The notes beneath the pieces were generated by a model. That model was not told the origin of the DNA. It saw only the letters and a list, made by a program, of their open reading frames with translations, and did no database searches. Positions 24,326 through 32,489 of a DNA stretch of 42,267 nt are shown here, in pieces; within the stretch, counting starts at the first letter, position 1, and every line of letters begins with the position of its first letter. The stretch lies in contig JAQGHG010000017.1 in assembly GCA_028288925.1 (NCBI GenBank), forward strand, positions 1 to 42,267, written 5' to 3'. This stretch comes from Patescibacteria group bacterium. GTDB lineage: Bacteria; Patescibacteriota; Saccharimonadia; UBA4664. Made by a program: the position numbers and the translations under genes.

Positions 24326-25390
24326 ATGGGAATAATGAACACGTATTTATTGACGGTTTTTCCGGGCCTGGCCGGGTTGGCGGGCGAAGAACTGCTGGCG
24401 CGGACCGGCTTGAAGAGCACCGGTGTTAAGCGGGTGCGCGATCGCGAAGTAATGCAGGTGCGGTCTGAAGCGAGCCGGCCCTTACTGGATGTGCGGCTGG
24501 TCGAAGACATGTTTGTGCTGCTCGGCAAGGTGAGCTTGACCGGCCAGACGGCCGACCTGAAGGCACTGGGAGCCTCCCCGGCGTTTCGGGGTGGTCTGGC
24601 GAAGGCTGTGGCCGAGCGCGGCCCACAGGCGAGTAAGTCGCGGTTTCGGGTGGTGGTGCAGGCGGATGACGCACGTTGGCGGCTATACCGGCGGGTGGAT
24701 ACGCAGGCGGCGGCGGAGGCGGCGATAGCGCGGGCACATCCGGGCTGGCGGCTGGACCGCGAGGAAGCGCCGGTGGAAATTTGGTTGCATCAGGTGGGGC
24801 GTGAGGCGCTCGTGAGCCTGCGCCTGACGACAAACGCTCATCGCCAGCGTGGCGGCCGCGAGCAGGAACGGACGGCGGCGCTGCGGCCGACGATCGCGGC
24901 GGCTTTGGTGTACCTGAGCGTGCCGGCCGACGACGATGTGTTCCTGGATCCGATGTGCGGCACCGGTACGGTGCTGCTGGAGCGGGCGCGGGCGGGCCGC
25001 TATGGCCTATTGCTGGGTGGCGACAACGACGCGGCGGCCGTAAAGGCGGCTCTGGCCAACTTTGGGCCGCGCCACCAGCCGCGGCGCATTGAGCGTTGGG
25101 ACGCACGGCATTTGCCGCTGGAGGATGCCTCGGTGGACGCGCTGGCGACGAATTTGCCGTGGGGCCGCCAGATTGGCCGGCCGGAGGATTTGCCGGCGTT
25201 GTACCGCGATGTGTTGGCCGAGGTGGCGCGGGTGTTGCGCCCGGGCGGCCGCGCGGTGTTGCTCTCGAGCGAGTGGGAGCTGCTGAAGCGGCTTATTAAG
25301 GCTCAATCGAGGCTCAAGCAAGAGCGCACCATATCAAATATTGACGTGTTGGGGCGCCGGGCCGATATCGTGGTGTTAACCAGGTCGTAA
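24326..25390 (+). CDS. THUMP-type tRNA guanine-N2 methyltransferase (Trm14-like)
   Basis: 354 aa (351 if ATG 24335 is used). The N-terminal half is a ferredoxin-like/THUMP RNA-binding module (VFPGLAGLAGEELLAR to about 165). The Rossmann methyltransferase has motif I DPMCGTG and motif IV NLPWG, the variant typical of guanine-N2 methyltransferases acting on tRNA. Upstream in-frame codons lie inside the terminator hairpin and are excluded. A GGGA sequence precedes ATG 24335. The leader RNA upstream may control it. The HD gene follows after 1 nt, so they are cotranscribed. Confidence 0.85.
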   Translation: MGIMNTYLLTVFPGLAGLAGEELLARTGLKSTGVKRVRDREVMQVRSEASRPLLDVRLVEDMFVLLGKVSLTGQTADLKALGASPAFRGGLAKAVAERGPQASKSRFRVVVQADDARWRLYRRVDTQAAAEAAIARAHPGWRLDREEAPVEIWLHQVGREALVSLRLTTNAHRQRGGREQERTAALRPTIAAALVYLSVPADDDVFLDPMCGTGTVLLERARAGRYGLLLGGDNDAAAVKAALANFGPRHQPRRIERWDARHLPLEDASVDALATNLPWGRQIGRPEDLPALYRDVLAEVARVLRPGGRAVLLSSEWELLKRLIKAQSRLKQERTISNIDVLGRRADIVVLTRS

Positions 25391-25391
25391 T

Positions 25392-25985
25392 GTGACTCAA
25401 TCCCCTTCTCTAGCCCAGACGCTTGAGTTTATGCGTCTTATGCTCAAGCTGCAGGAGGTGCTGCGGGTGACGCGTCCGCCGGGCCGTGAGTATATGGAAA
25501 ATGATGCGGAGCATAGCTATCAGTTGGCCATGACGGCGTGGTATCTCAATGATGCTGCCGGGCTGGGCCTGAACCTCGAGCGTATATTGCGCTATGCCTT
25601 GGTACATGATCTGGCCGAAGCGTATGCCGGCGATGTGACGTCGTTGGACTATATCGGACGGGAGGGCAAAGACCAGCGGGAAACCGCCGCATTGAAGCGG
25701 ATCGCCGCGAAGTTTCCTGAGTTTCCGGAGCTGGTGAGCTGGGTGCGGCGTTACGATGAGCGGTCGGATGCCGAAGCGAAGCTGGTTTACGCGCTGGATA
25801 AGCTGATGCCGATGTTGCTTACCTATCTGCAGGATGGCAAAGTCTGGCACGAGTTGGGTTGGAGCCGCGAAGAGCTTTTGACGAATAAGGATAAGACTAC
25901 CCTGGCTGATCCGTTGGTACATGAATTGTGGCTTCAGTTGCGAAAATTGCTGGCAGAGCAACCGGAGTTATTTCCCCGAGCTTGA
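25392..25985 (+). CDS. HD-domain nucleotidase (YfbR/HDDC2-like)
   Basis: 197-aa metal-dependent phosphohydrolase. HD-fold ligands are seen in ENDAEHSYQLAM (first His) and VHDLAEAYAGD (the HD pair), with a downstream Asp in ALDKLMPM. This subfamily removes phosphate from deoxynucleoside 5'-monophosphates. GTG start one nt after the upstream TAA; translation is probably coupled to the methyltransferase. It is a paralogue of the HD protein at 40170-40808. Confidence 0.85.
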   Translation: MTQSPSLAQTLEFMRLMLKLQEVLRVTRPPGREYMENDAEHSYQLAMTAWYLNDAAGLGLNLERILRYALVHDLAEAYAGDVTSLDYIGREGKDQRETAALKRIAAKFPEFPELVSWVRRYDERSDAEAKLVYALDKLMPMLLTYLQDGKVWHELGWSREELLTNKDKTTLADPLVHELWLQLRKLLAEQPELFPRA

Positions 25986-26010
25986 CGTTTAGTAGTCTTT
26001 GTGCTATAGT
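25982..26010 (+). promoter_or_regulatory. Promoter of the TauE-like permease gene
   Basis: TTGACG (25982-25987), 17-nt spacer, TATAGT (26005-26010). It overlaps the stop codon of the HD gene. A TCGAGA/TCTCGA hairpin (26024-26040) follows in the 5' UTR. Confidence 0.75.
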
Positions 26011-26063
26011 ACTAACTACTCATTCGAGATTAACTCTCGACCCACTCTAAGTTAAGGAATTTT

Positions 26064-26804
26064 ATGGATCTAATGATCTTGGCGACGTTTTTTGTCGCGT
26101 TATTTTCAAGTATATTAAGCGGTATTAGCGGCGGGGGCGGCGGGTTTATCATGACCCCCTATTTCCTGCTGATCGGCCTGTCGCCGCTGCAAAATGTGGC
26201 GATAGGCTCGGTGTTAGGCATAGGCCTGTCTGGCAGCTCCTTGTTGGTAGTACGGGGCAGGAATCTGGTGAGCCGGCGGTTGTTGGGGCCATTGGTAGTC
26301 ATAACGGTCGTCGTGACGCTACTGGCGATGTCGGTGCTGCCCAAGGTAGGCGCTAAGTCGCTCACGATGATGATTGGCGTGCTGCTGCTTCTGTTGGTGC
26401 CGACGCTTTTCGTCAATAAAGCGGCTTTTCTGCCCGGGGCGCGTTCGCCTCGAATGGTGACGCTCGGGCATGTATTGTATGGAATATTGTTGTTTGGGAA
26501 CGCGCTATTATCCTCGGGTTTGGCGGCTTTGCTGTTTTTGCCGCTCATGTTTCTCATGGGTCTCACGGCGCTTCAGGCTAATGCCACAAAACGGGTAGTT
26601 GGCTTGGTGCAAGCCGTGTTGATATTTGCTATTTTGGCGCCCCAAGGTCTGATCGTGTGGAACCACGCGCTGGCTGGGCTGGCGGGAGCATGGCTGGGCG
26701 GTCATTTGGGTACGCATCTGGCGGTCAAGAAGGGCGACCGGTTTGTGAAAGCCGGCTTGGCGGTGGTGATGGTGCTGTCGGGGTTGGCGCTTATTTTCAC
26801 ATAG
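26064..26804 (+). CDS. TauE/SafE (TSUP) family membrane permease
   Basis: 246 aa, about seven to eight transmembrane helices, few charges between them. The N-terminal helix with a glycine cluster (SGISGGGGGFIMTP) and its repeat-like counterpart in the second half are typical of the TSUP fold. Members export or import sulfite, sulfoacetate or related organic anions; the substrate here is unknown. AAGGA lies 6 nt before the ATG. It is a single-gene unit with its own promoter. Confidence 0.85.
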   Translation: MDLMILATFFVALFSSILSGISGGGGGFIMTPYFLLIGLSPLQNVAIGSVLGIGLSGSSLLVVRGRNLVSRRLLGPLVVITVVVTLLAMSVLPKVGAKSLTMMIGVLLLLLVPTLFVNKAAFLPGARSPRMVTLGHVLYGILLFGNALLSSGLAALLFLPLMFLMGLTALQANATKRVVGLVQAVLIFAILAPQGLIVWNHALAGLAGAWLGGHLGTHLAVKKGDRFVKAGLAVVMVLSGLALIFT

Positions 26805-26822
26805 GTCGACTATCGACCTATG
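26800..26822. repeat. 10-bp hairpin at the end of the permease gene
   Basis: CATAGGTCGA (26800-26809) pairs with TCGACCTATG (26813-26822), loop of 3 nt, spanning the stop codon. No T-run follows on either strand. Confidence 0.55.
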
Positions 26823-26884
26823 GCTTCAGTGTTCTTGGGGGGCGAATTCAGTCATCTTGGCCGGACCTGTCACTTTCCTTTCGG

Positions 26885-27451
26885 TTAGCTGAGTAGATCG
26901 AAGGTTGATTCCTCGGGGGCGTCACGGACGAGCTGGTCCTGGATGAGCTTGGCTGCGTTGGTGATGAGCTTGGGGAGTTGCTCGCGTTCGTCGGGGTTGA
27001 AACCGCGTAGGACGTAGACTTCGCTGGATTCCTGGGCGCGGTCGTTGAGGCTGATCCCGGTGCGCAGGCGCAGGAAGTCCGCGCCGGTGTGCTGGATGAG
27101 CGAATTGACGCCCTGGTGGCCTCCCCCGCTGCCGCCGCGGCGGATGCGCAGGCGGCCGAAGGGCACGTCGAGCTCGTCGAAGACGGCCCAGATGTCTTCC
27201 GGAGTGAGTTTGTAAAATTGCACAATGCGCTGAACCGCCTCACCGGATAGATTCATCATGGTCTGGGGTTTGGCGAGGAGAATTTTTTCGCCGTCCAAAC
27301 TAGCGGTGGCGATTTCGGCTTTGAGCTTGGATTCGAGTTTCCAGCTGACTTCTAGATTGGCGGCGAGCTGATCGGCGACCATAAACCCGATATTATGACG
27401 GGTCCGAGCGTACTGGGCGCCAATATTACCGAGGCCAACGACTAACTTCAT
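26885..27451 (-). CDS. pth: Peptidyl-tRNA hydrolase
   Basis: Frees tRNA from stalled peptidyl-tRNA, 188 aa, normal length. MKLVVGLGNIGAQY (1-14) and RHNIGFMVAD include the catalytic His and Asn region; LAKPQTMMNLSG and GGSGGGHQGVNSL follow. The longer upstream frame is shadow inside der. ATG 27451-27449 overlaps the der TGA as ATGA, giving translational coupling. It is the last gene of the six-gene operon. Confidence 0.97.
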   Translation of the reverse strand: MKLVVGLGNIGAQYARTRHNIGFMVADQLAANLEVSWKLESKLKAEIATASLDGEKILLAKPQTMMNLSGEAVQRIVQFYKLTPEDIWAVFDELDVPFGRLRIRRGGSGGGHQGVNSLIQHTGADFLRLRTGISLNDRAQESSEVYVLRGFNPDEREQLPKLITNAAKLIQDQLVRDAPEESTFDLLS

Positions 27452-28797
27452 TTGCGCTTGTGATCCTTGCCGCGGCGCAGTTCGTCGCCGTGTTTGTGAC
27501 GGAATTCGAGGCGGATGGGTGTGCCGGCGAAGTCCCATTCTTCGCGCAGATTGTTTTCCAGATAACGGCGGTAGCCGAAGTGGATGAGGTCCGGGTAGGT
27601 GCAGAAGAAGGTAAAGGTGGGCGGATTGGTGCCGGTTTGGGTGACGTAATTGAGCTTGGGCAGGCGGCCTTTGAGTGCCGACGGGGGTTGTTTGTTGACG
27701 AGCTTCTCGACGAGGCGGTTGAGCGGGCCGGTGGGGACGTTGGTACGGCGGCGTTCGTCGATCTGGACGGTGAGCTCCATGAGGCGGTTGACGTTGAGAC
27801 CGTGGGTAGCGGAGGTGTAGACGAGCGGCGCCCACCAGGCAAACTGGAAGTCTTTTTTGAGGATGGCGCTGAGGTGGTCTTGGGTTTTGTCGTCTTTTTC
27901 GACAACGTCCCATTTGTTCATGACGAGGATGAGGCCTTTGCCGGCTTCGAGGATTTGTCCGGCCAGGTTGAGGTCGCCGGCGACGTGGCCTTCCTCGGAG
28001 TCCATGACGAGCGCGCAGACGTCGGCTTCGTTGATGGCGCTGAGGGTGCGCAGGGCGCTGAACTTCTCGACGCCGGGCTCGATGCGGCCGCGGCGGCGGA
28101 TGCCGGCGGTGTCGACCAGCTCGATGGCGCGGCCGTGATATTTGATGACCTCGGTGGCGACGTCGCGGGTGGTGCCGGGTACGCTGGACACGACGGCTTT
28201 CTGCTTGCCGACGAGGGCGTTGAGCAGGCTGGACTTGCCGACGTTGGGCCGGCCGATGAGGGCGAGTTTGAGCGGCGCGTTGGCGTCGGGGGCGGGCAAT
28301 TGCTCGAGGTGAACCGTAATGGCGTCGAGCAGATCGCCGGTGCCATGGCCATGGATGGCCGACGCGCCGATGATTTCGCTAATGCCGAGGCGGCGCCAGG
28401 TCTCTACCTCCGCCTGGCGGGCGGTGTCGAACTTGCCGAGCACCAGGATGACGGGTTTGCCGCTCTTGAGGGCGAGGCGGGCGGCGGTTTGGTCCTCGGC
28501 GGTGATCATGGTGGCGGCGTCTACGACCACGACGATGACCGAGGCGGTGGTGGCCATTTGCTTGATCTGGTCTTGTGCCTGCAGCTCGATCTCGCCGTCG
28601 GCTTTGGAGAGGCCGGCGGTGTCGACGAGGGTGAAGTGGTAGCCGCGCCAGTTTACGTTGCCGTAGTTGGCGTTGCGGGTGGTGCCGGCGGTGTCGTGCG
28701 TAATGGCTTGGCGCGTGCCTACCAGCCTATTGAATAGACTCGATTTGCCCACATTTGGGCGGCCCACGATTGCCACGATGGGGGTTGTTACAGCCAT
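27448..28797 (-). CDS. der: Ribosome-assembly GTPase Der (EngA)
   Basis: 449-aa GTPase with two tandem G domains, needed for 50S assembly. Each domain has the P-loop GRPNVGKSS (about residues 12-20 and 182-190). NKWD (G4) in domain 2 and the DTAG G3 motifs are present. The C-terminal KH-like domain ends IRLEFRHKHGDELRRG. The stop overlaps pth (ATGA) and the start overlaps dacA by 10 bp. Confidence 0.98.
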   Translation of the reverse strand: MAVTTPIVAIVGRPNVGKSSLFNRLVGTRQAITHDTAGTTRNANYGNVNWRGYHFTLVDTAGLSKADGEIELQAQDQIKQMATTASVIVVVVDAATMITAEDQTAARLALKSGKPVILVLGKFDTARQAEVETWRRLGISEIIGASAIHGHGTGDLLDAITVHLEQLPAPDANAPLKLALIGRPNVGKSSLLNALVGKQKAVVSSVPGTTRDVATEVIKYHGRAIELVDTAGIRRRGRIEPGVEKFSALRTLSAINEADVCALVMDSEEGHVAGDLNLAGQILEAGKGLILVMNKWDVVEKDDKTQDHLSAILKKDFQFAWWAPLVYTSATHGLNVNRLMELTVQIDERRRTNVPTGPLNRLVEKLVNKQPPSALKGRLPKLNYVTQTGTNPPTFTFFCTYPDLIHFGYRRYLENNLREEWDFAGTPIRLEFRHKHGDELRRGKDHKRK

Positions 28798-29711
28798 TGC
28801 CAGGTATGTCCAATCCAGTTAGTTAGGGTCGTGGTGGCGCCAAAGCGGTCGCTTGAGCCGAGTACGACAGTGATGACCTCGTGCCCGTTTATACGAGTAA
28901 GGCCGACGAAGCATTCGCCGGCTGCGAGGGTGTACCCTGTCTTTATACCATAATACTGACCCGAAGCCAAGAGTTTATTGGTGGTCTCCAGGTTGATGAT
29001 GCGGCCGGCGCCGCTGGTGATGGTGGCTTCGGTGTGGCCGACGGTCTGACGGATGAGTGGATTGGCGAGAGCGAGCTTGGCTATTTTGCCAAGGGCTTCG
29101 GCCGAGGCGTAGTTATCGGCGTCCTGGAGGCCGCTGGGTCCGGAGAAGCGGGTGCCGGTGATACCCCACTCCCCCATTTTGGCGTTCATCTGGGCGGCAA
29201 ACTTGACCTGGGTGCCGGCATCCCAGCGAGCCAGTGAGTCGGCGGCATCGTTGGCCGACTGGACGAGTGTGGCCTCAATGAGGCTGCTGAGGCGGTAGGT
29301 CTCGCCGGGTACGAGGCCGATACGCTCGTCCTCGGGGCCATAGGCGGGGAGTCGCGGGATGGTGACGGACTCGGCGGGACTATGGCGCGAGAGGATAACG
29401 AGGCTGGTGACGAGTTTGGTAACGCTGGCGATGGGCCGTTGGGCCGTGGGGTTCTTGCTGTAAAGTACGGTGTTGGTGGACGTATCGAAGGCTATCGCGC
29501 CGGCGGCGTCGAGCAGGAGCGGCCCGGTGCCGGCCCGGATGGGAATCGCGCCGATGCGGCCGGGCGCGGGGCTGGTCGCGGTTGCCGGCGCGGCGACCGC
29601 CGCGGTATTCGCGCCGGTATTGACGAGGTCGTGGCGGGTTTGGTCCGGCAGGCGCGACCACAATCCGGTGGCGTGCAAGACGAGGATGGCGAGTAGGGCT
29701 AGGCTCTTCAT
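28788..29711 (-). CDS. D-alanyl-D-alanine carboxypeptidase (S11, DacA-like)
   Basis: Exported wall enzyme trimming the terminal D-Ala from peptidoglycan stem peptides. 307 aa from MKSLALLAIL. N-terminal signal or anchor helix is residues 1-17, then an Ala/Thr/Pro-rich linker. Catalytic S96-xx-K99 (ASVTK), SAN at 152-154 and KTG at 257-259 are all intact. No clear C-terminal PBP5 domain or amphipathic anchor follows, so the protein is short for its family. Start 29711-29709 overlaps the upstream stop (ATGA) and begins the signal peptide. Confidence 0.92.
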   Translation of the reverse strand: MKSLALLAILVLHATGLWSRLPDQTRHDLVNTGANTAAVAAPATATSPAPGRIGAIPIRAGTGPLLLDAAGAIAFDTSTNTVLYSKNPTAQRPIASVTKLVTSLVILSRHSPAESVTIPRLPAYGPEDERIGLVPGETYRLSSLIEATLVQSANDAADSLARWDAGTQVKFAAQMNAKMGEWGITGTRFSGPSGLQDADNYASAEALGKIAKLALANPLIRQTVGHTEATITSGAGRIINLETTNKLLASGQYYGIKTGYTLAAGECFVGLTRINGHEVITVVLGSSDRFGATTTLTNWIGHTWQWL

Positions 29712-30370
29712 AGGGCCGTTACGGTCTTCCATTGGCCGGCGGCGAGGCCGGCGAGGAGGTACGGCCCCATCTGGGTGCGCTGAAGTGCTTCGACGCCGTA
29801 GCCGAGAGCACCAAATGTGCGTCGGAGCTGGCGGTTGCGGCCTTCGCTGAGGCTGACGGTGACATGGCGGCCGTCGACGTGGACGATACCGAGACGGCTG
29901 GGGCCGTCGTTTAGTTCGACGCCGGCTTCGAGACGGGTACTGTCAGCGGGGGCGAGGGGGCGGGACAGCTCGAGCTGGTAGATTTTGGATTTGCCAAATG
30001 ACGGATGGGTGTAGCGGTGTACGAAATCGCCGTCGTCCGAGAGCAAAATGAGGCCGCTGGATTCGCGGTCGAGGCGGCCGGCGATGCGCAGCCGGCGATG
30101 CTCGGGCGGAAGGAGTTCGTAGAGTGTAGGATCGTTGCCCTGGCGGACGCGGCTGGATACGTAGCCGACCGGCTTGTTGAGTATGACGTAGGCGTGAGTG
30201 GCCCGGAGGGCGAGCGCCTGACCATCGAGTGATACGACATCGTCCTCGCCGACGCTTTGGCCGAGCTGGGCGGTCTGGTCGCCGAGCCGTACACGGCCGT
30301 CCGAGATGGCGGCGTCGGCGGCGCGGCGCGACATACCGCTAGCGGCTGCCACAAATTGATTAATTCGCAT
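29708..30370 (-). CDS. rRNA pseudouridine synthase (RluB/RsuA family)
   Basis: 220 aa. N-terminal S4 RNA-binding domain (about 1-50), then the pseudouridine synthase domain with catalytic D101 in AGRLDRESSGLIL and NKPVGYVSS. The position in a scpA-scpB-rluB cluster matches many Gram-positive genomes and favours RluB-type 23S rRNA modification. The start overlaps the scpB end by 11 bp. Confidence 0.93.
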   Translation of the reverse strand: MRINQFVAAASGMSRRAADAAISDGRVRLGDQTAQLGQSVGEDDVVSLDGQALALRATHAYVILNKPVGYVSSRVRQGNDPTLYELLPPEHRRLRIAGRLDRESSGLILLSDDGDFVHRYTHPSFGKSKIYQLELSRPLAPADSTRLEAGVELNDGPSRLGIVHVDGRHVTVSLSEGRNRQLRRTFGALGYGVEALQRTQMGPYLLAGLAAGQWKTVTAL

Positions 30371-30887
30371 GGGGTTCTCCGACTTCCTCTGGTATGGGCG
30401 GCAGGTCGGTGGGGCTGGTGAGGCCGAAGTGTTGCAAGAAGCTGTGGCTGATGGCGTACTGAAGGGGCCGGCCGGGTTCGCGGCTGCGGCCGGCTTCTAC
30501 GATGAGCCCGCGGCCGAGCAGATTGCGTAGCATGGTTTCGGAGGATACGCCGCGGAGGGTCTCGATTTGGCTCCGGGTGAGCGGCCCGCGGTAGGCCACG
30601 ATGGCTAGCGTTTCGAGGGCGGCCCGCGACAGCTCGGCCTTGCTCTCGGCTCGTAGGAATCCGCGGACGGTGGCGGCGGTTTCGGGCGCGGTTACGAGCC
30701 GGTAGGTGCCGTTTAGCTGGCTGAGGCGCAGGCCGGTCGTGCTGAGCTGCTTCTGGAGGTCTGCCAGCGCGCGGGCGGTGTCGTCGGGCCCGGCGCCGGC
30801 GGCGCCGGCTAGCTGTGCCACCGAGAGGGGCTCGGTGGCTACAAACAAGAGAGCTTCTAGGTTGTGAATTAGGGGTGTCTCAGCCAC
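30360..30887 (-). CDS. scpB: Segregation and condensation protein B
   Basis: Kleisin-associated subunit of the SMC-ScpAB condensin, 175 aa from GTG 30887-30885. Two winged-helix domains are apparent; ETLAIVAYRGPLTRSQIETLRGV is the family hallmark. GTG is chosen because GGAGG lies 6 nt upstream and translation would be coupled to the scpA stop (8-bp overlap). The TTG further up (30914) has no SD. Confidence 0.95.
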   Translation of the reverse strand: MAETPLIHNLEALLFVATEPLSVAQLAGAAGAGPDDTARALADLQKQLSTTGLRLSQLNGTYRLVTAPETAATVRGFLRAESKAELSRAALETLAIVAYRGPLTRSQIETLRGVSSETMLRNLLGRGLIVEAGRSREPGRPLQYAISHSFLQHFGLTSPTDLPPIPEEVGEPHAN

Positions 30888-31569
30888 GGTGCGCCTCCAC
30901 TCTGATAGCGCCAAAGGGATTTGGCTGCTCGACTTGGGCTAGATTTTCGCGCACGAGCTCGAGCAGGGCCAAGAAGGTAATGATTATTTCTAAGTGGTCT
31001 TCGCACTCGTCTAGGATATTTTGCAATTCAAATCCGTCCGTTAAGCGGGCTTGGAGTTTGAGACTGACGATTTGAAAACTGATACGTTTTCGCGGGAGAA
31101 CTTTTTTGGGAGCCGGTAGGACGCGCCTTAAGGCTTCGGTGAGCGCCCGGTTGAGCTGAGCGAGGGTGATATTGGGCAGCGGGAGGTCGCCTGGGCTGAG
31201 GCGTTCGGTGGCTTGGCGTTCCCAGGTAGGGGCGGCTTGTTGGCGCGAGAGGAGACGCGCGGCGGATTGGAGACGGCGGTATTCGGTGAGTTCCAAATTG
31301 AGCTGGCGCAATTCCTCGTCTTGGTCGCTGCTCGCGGTGGCCACGGGCAAGAGGGCGAAGCTTTTGATGTAGAGAAGCCTAGCTCCGAGCTGGACAAAAT
31401 CGCTCAGCTCTTCCGGCGAGTTTGATTCCAGCCGGCGGACACGCGCCAAGTATTCCGCCGTAATTTCGGCTACGGAAATGGCGGTAACTTCGAGTTTTTT
31501 GCGCTCGACAAGGTCGAGCAGTATTCCTAGCGGTCCTTCGAATTCTCCGACCGCGACCGTATGCGCCAT
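30880..31569 (-). CDS. scpA: Segregation and condensation protein A
   Basis: Kleisin bridging SMC heads, 229 aa. The N-terminal FEGPLGILLDLVERKK motif binds the SMC neck; LLYIKSFALLP follows. The C-terminal winged helix ends around FLALLELVRENLAQVEQ. It is the first gene of a run scpA-scpB-rluB-dacA-der-pth in which each pair overlaps. Confidence 0.95.
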   Translation of the reverse strand: MAHTVAVGEFEGPLGILLDLVERKKLEVTAISVAEITAEYLARVRRLESNSPEELSDFVQLGARLLYIKSFALLPVATASSDQDEELRQLNLELTEYRRLQSAARLLSRQQAAPTWERQATERLSPGDLPLPNITLAQLNRALTEALRRVLPAPKKVLPRKRISFQIVSLKLQARLTDGFELQNILDECEDHLEIIITFLALLELVRENLAQVEQPNPFGAIRVEAHRG

Positions 31570-31583
31570 AGTCTCATCGTTAT

Positions 31584-31598
31584 TACAATGTTATTGTA
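31584..31598. promoter_or_regulatory. Palindrome upstream of scpA
   Basis: TACAAT-GTT-ATTGTA: 6-bp arms around 3 nt, 15 nt before the scpA ATG. On the minus strand TACAAT could serve as the -10, so a bound protein could control the operon. Confidence 0.4.
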
Positions 31599-31615
31599 CC
31601 AAGCCGCTCGTGCTT

Positions 31616-31852
31616 TTAGCGAGCCTGCCGGATGATGTCTATGCCTTGCATGAACAATATGGCGAAGCCAATCGCGGTGATAGCCGTGGTTGCTAGGGCG
31701 ATGATAGCGATATTTCTGGCTTGGTCGCCGGCGGCTGGTTCCGTGCCGTTCTCCGGCGTGTCATCGCGATATACATAGTGGCCGGCCGTGGCGGACAGGG
31801 CTTCGTAAAATTCTGTATCGGCGTCTTCGGCCGGCTGATAACTCCGCTTCAT
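31616..31852 (-). CDS. Small single-helix membrane protein
   Basis: 78-aa hypothetical protein: acidic soluble N-terminus (about 1-45) and one transmembrane helix (about 47-69), ending in a short basic tail (IIRQAR). ATG 31852-31850 has GGAG 8 nt upstream, and a TATAAT box lies 30 nt further up. It is 46 nt before scpA and could share its transcript. No family recognised. Confidence 0.65.
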   Translation of the reverse strand: MKRSYQPAEDADTEFYEALSATAGHYVYRDDTPENGTEPAAGDQARNIAIIALATTAITAIGFAILFMQGIDIIRQAR

Positions 31853-31881
31853 AATACTTCTCCTCTGCTTAGCGTGGAAGC

Positions 31882-31887
31882 ATTATA
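31882..31887 (-). promoter_or_regulatory. -10 element of the small membrane protein gene
   Basis: TATAAT on the minus strand, with an ATGCCA-like -35 at an 18-nt spacing. Confidence 0.5.
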
Positions 31888-31946
31888 AGATAGCGGAATT
31901 GGGTTGGCATTGGCGGATCATGCAAATAATCAGCTAATTTTGTTCT

Positions 31947-32417
31947 CTATGCGGTTGGTGGTGTCGCAGGGGGTGACGGAGGCGTGGGCGTGGTGGGTGG
32001 CGGTGTAGGGGCGGCCGGCGCCGGGGCAACGGTGGGTGGTGTCGCTGGCGCGGCGCCGAGCGATTCTTTCACCGAGTTCACTACGTCTTCCAGGGTGACT
32101 TGTGACTTAATGAGGTATTTATTGGCGCCCAGGCTTTCGCCGCGCTGGCGGTCGGTGTCTTGGCTGAGGGCGGTCATCATAATGACTTTGGTGTCTTTGG
32201 TTTCGGGGGTGGAGCGCAGGATGTCTAGCACGTCAAAACCGGAGATCTTGGGCATCATCACGTCGAGCACGATGAGGTCGGGGCGCTCGCGTACGGCGGT
32301 GGCTAAGGCTTCTTCGCCGTCTGAGGCGGTAATTACTTGATATGCTTCGGCAGCGAACCGCGCGGAGTAGATCTCGCGTAAGTTGACGTCGTCTTCGACT
32401 AACAGAATCTTTGCCAT
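31947..32417 (-). CDS. Response regulator receiver with Pro-rich tail
   Basis: 156 aa from MAKILLVEDD. A complete receiver domain (residues 1-120) has the D-D pair in VEDD, phospho-acceptor D in VLDVMMP, T in MMTALSQ and K in LIKS. The last 35 residues are nearly all Pro, Ala and Thr, a flexible tail in place of a DNA-binding domain. ATG 32417-32415 has AAGG 6 nt upstream. It directly follows the sensor kinase gene and is its likely partner. Confidence 0.93.
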   Translation of the reverse strand: MAKILLVEDDVNLREIYSARFAAEAYQVITASDGEEALATAVRERPDLIVLDVMMPKISGFDVLDILRSTPETKDTKVIMMTALSQDTDRQRGESLGANKYLIKSQVTLEDVVNSVKESLGAAPATPPTVAPAPAAPTPPPTTPTPPSPPATPPTA

Positions 32418-32489
32418 TGGTAACCTTACTTTACTTAAATCGCTTGTGCTTAGCAATAGGGTTCATGGGATATGGGCCGCCTATTACTT

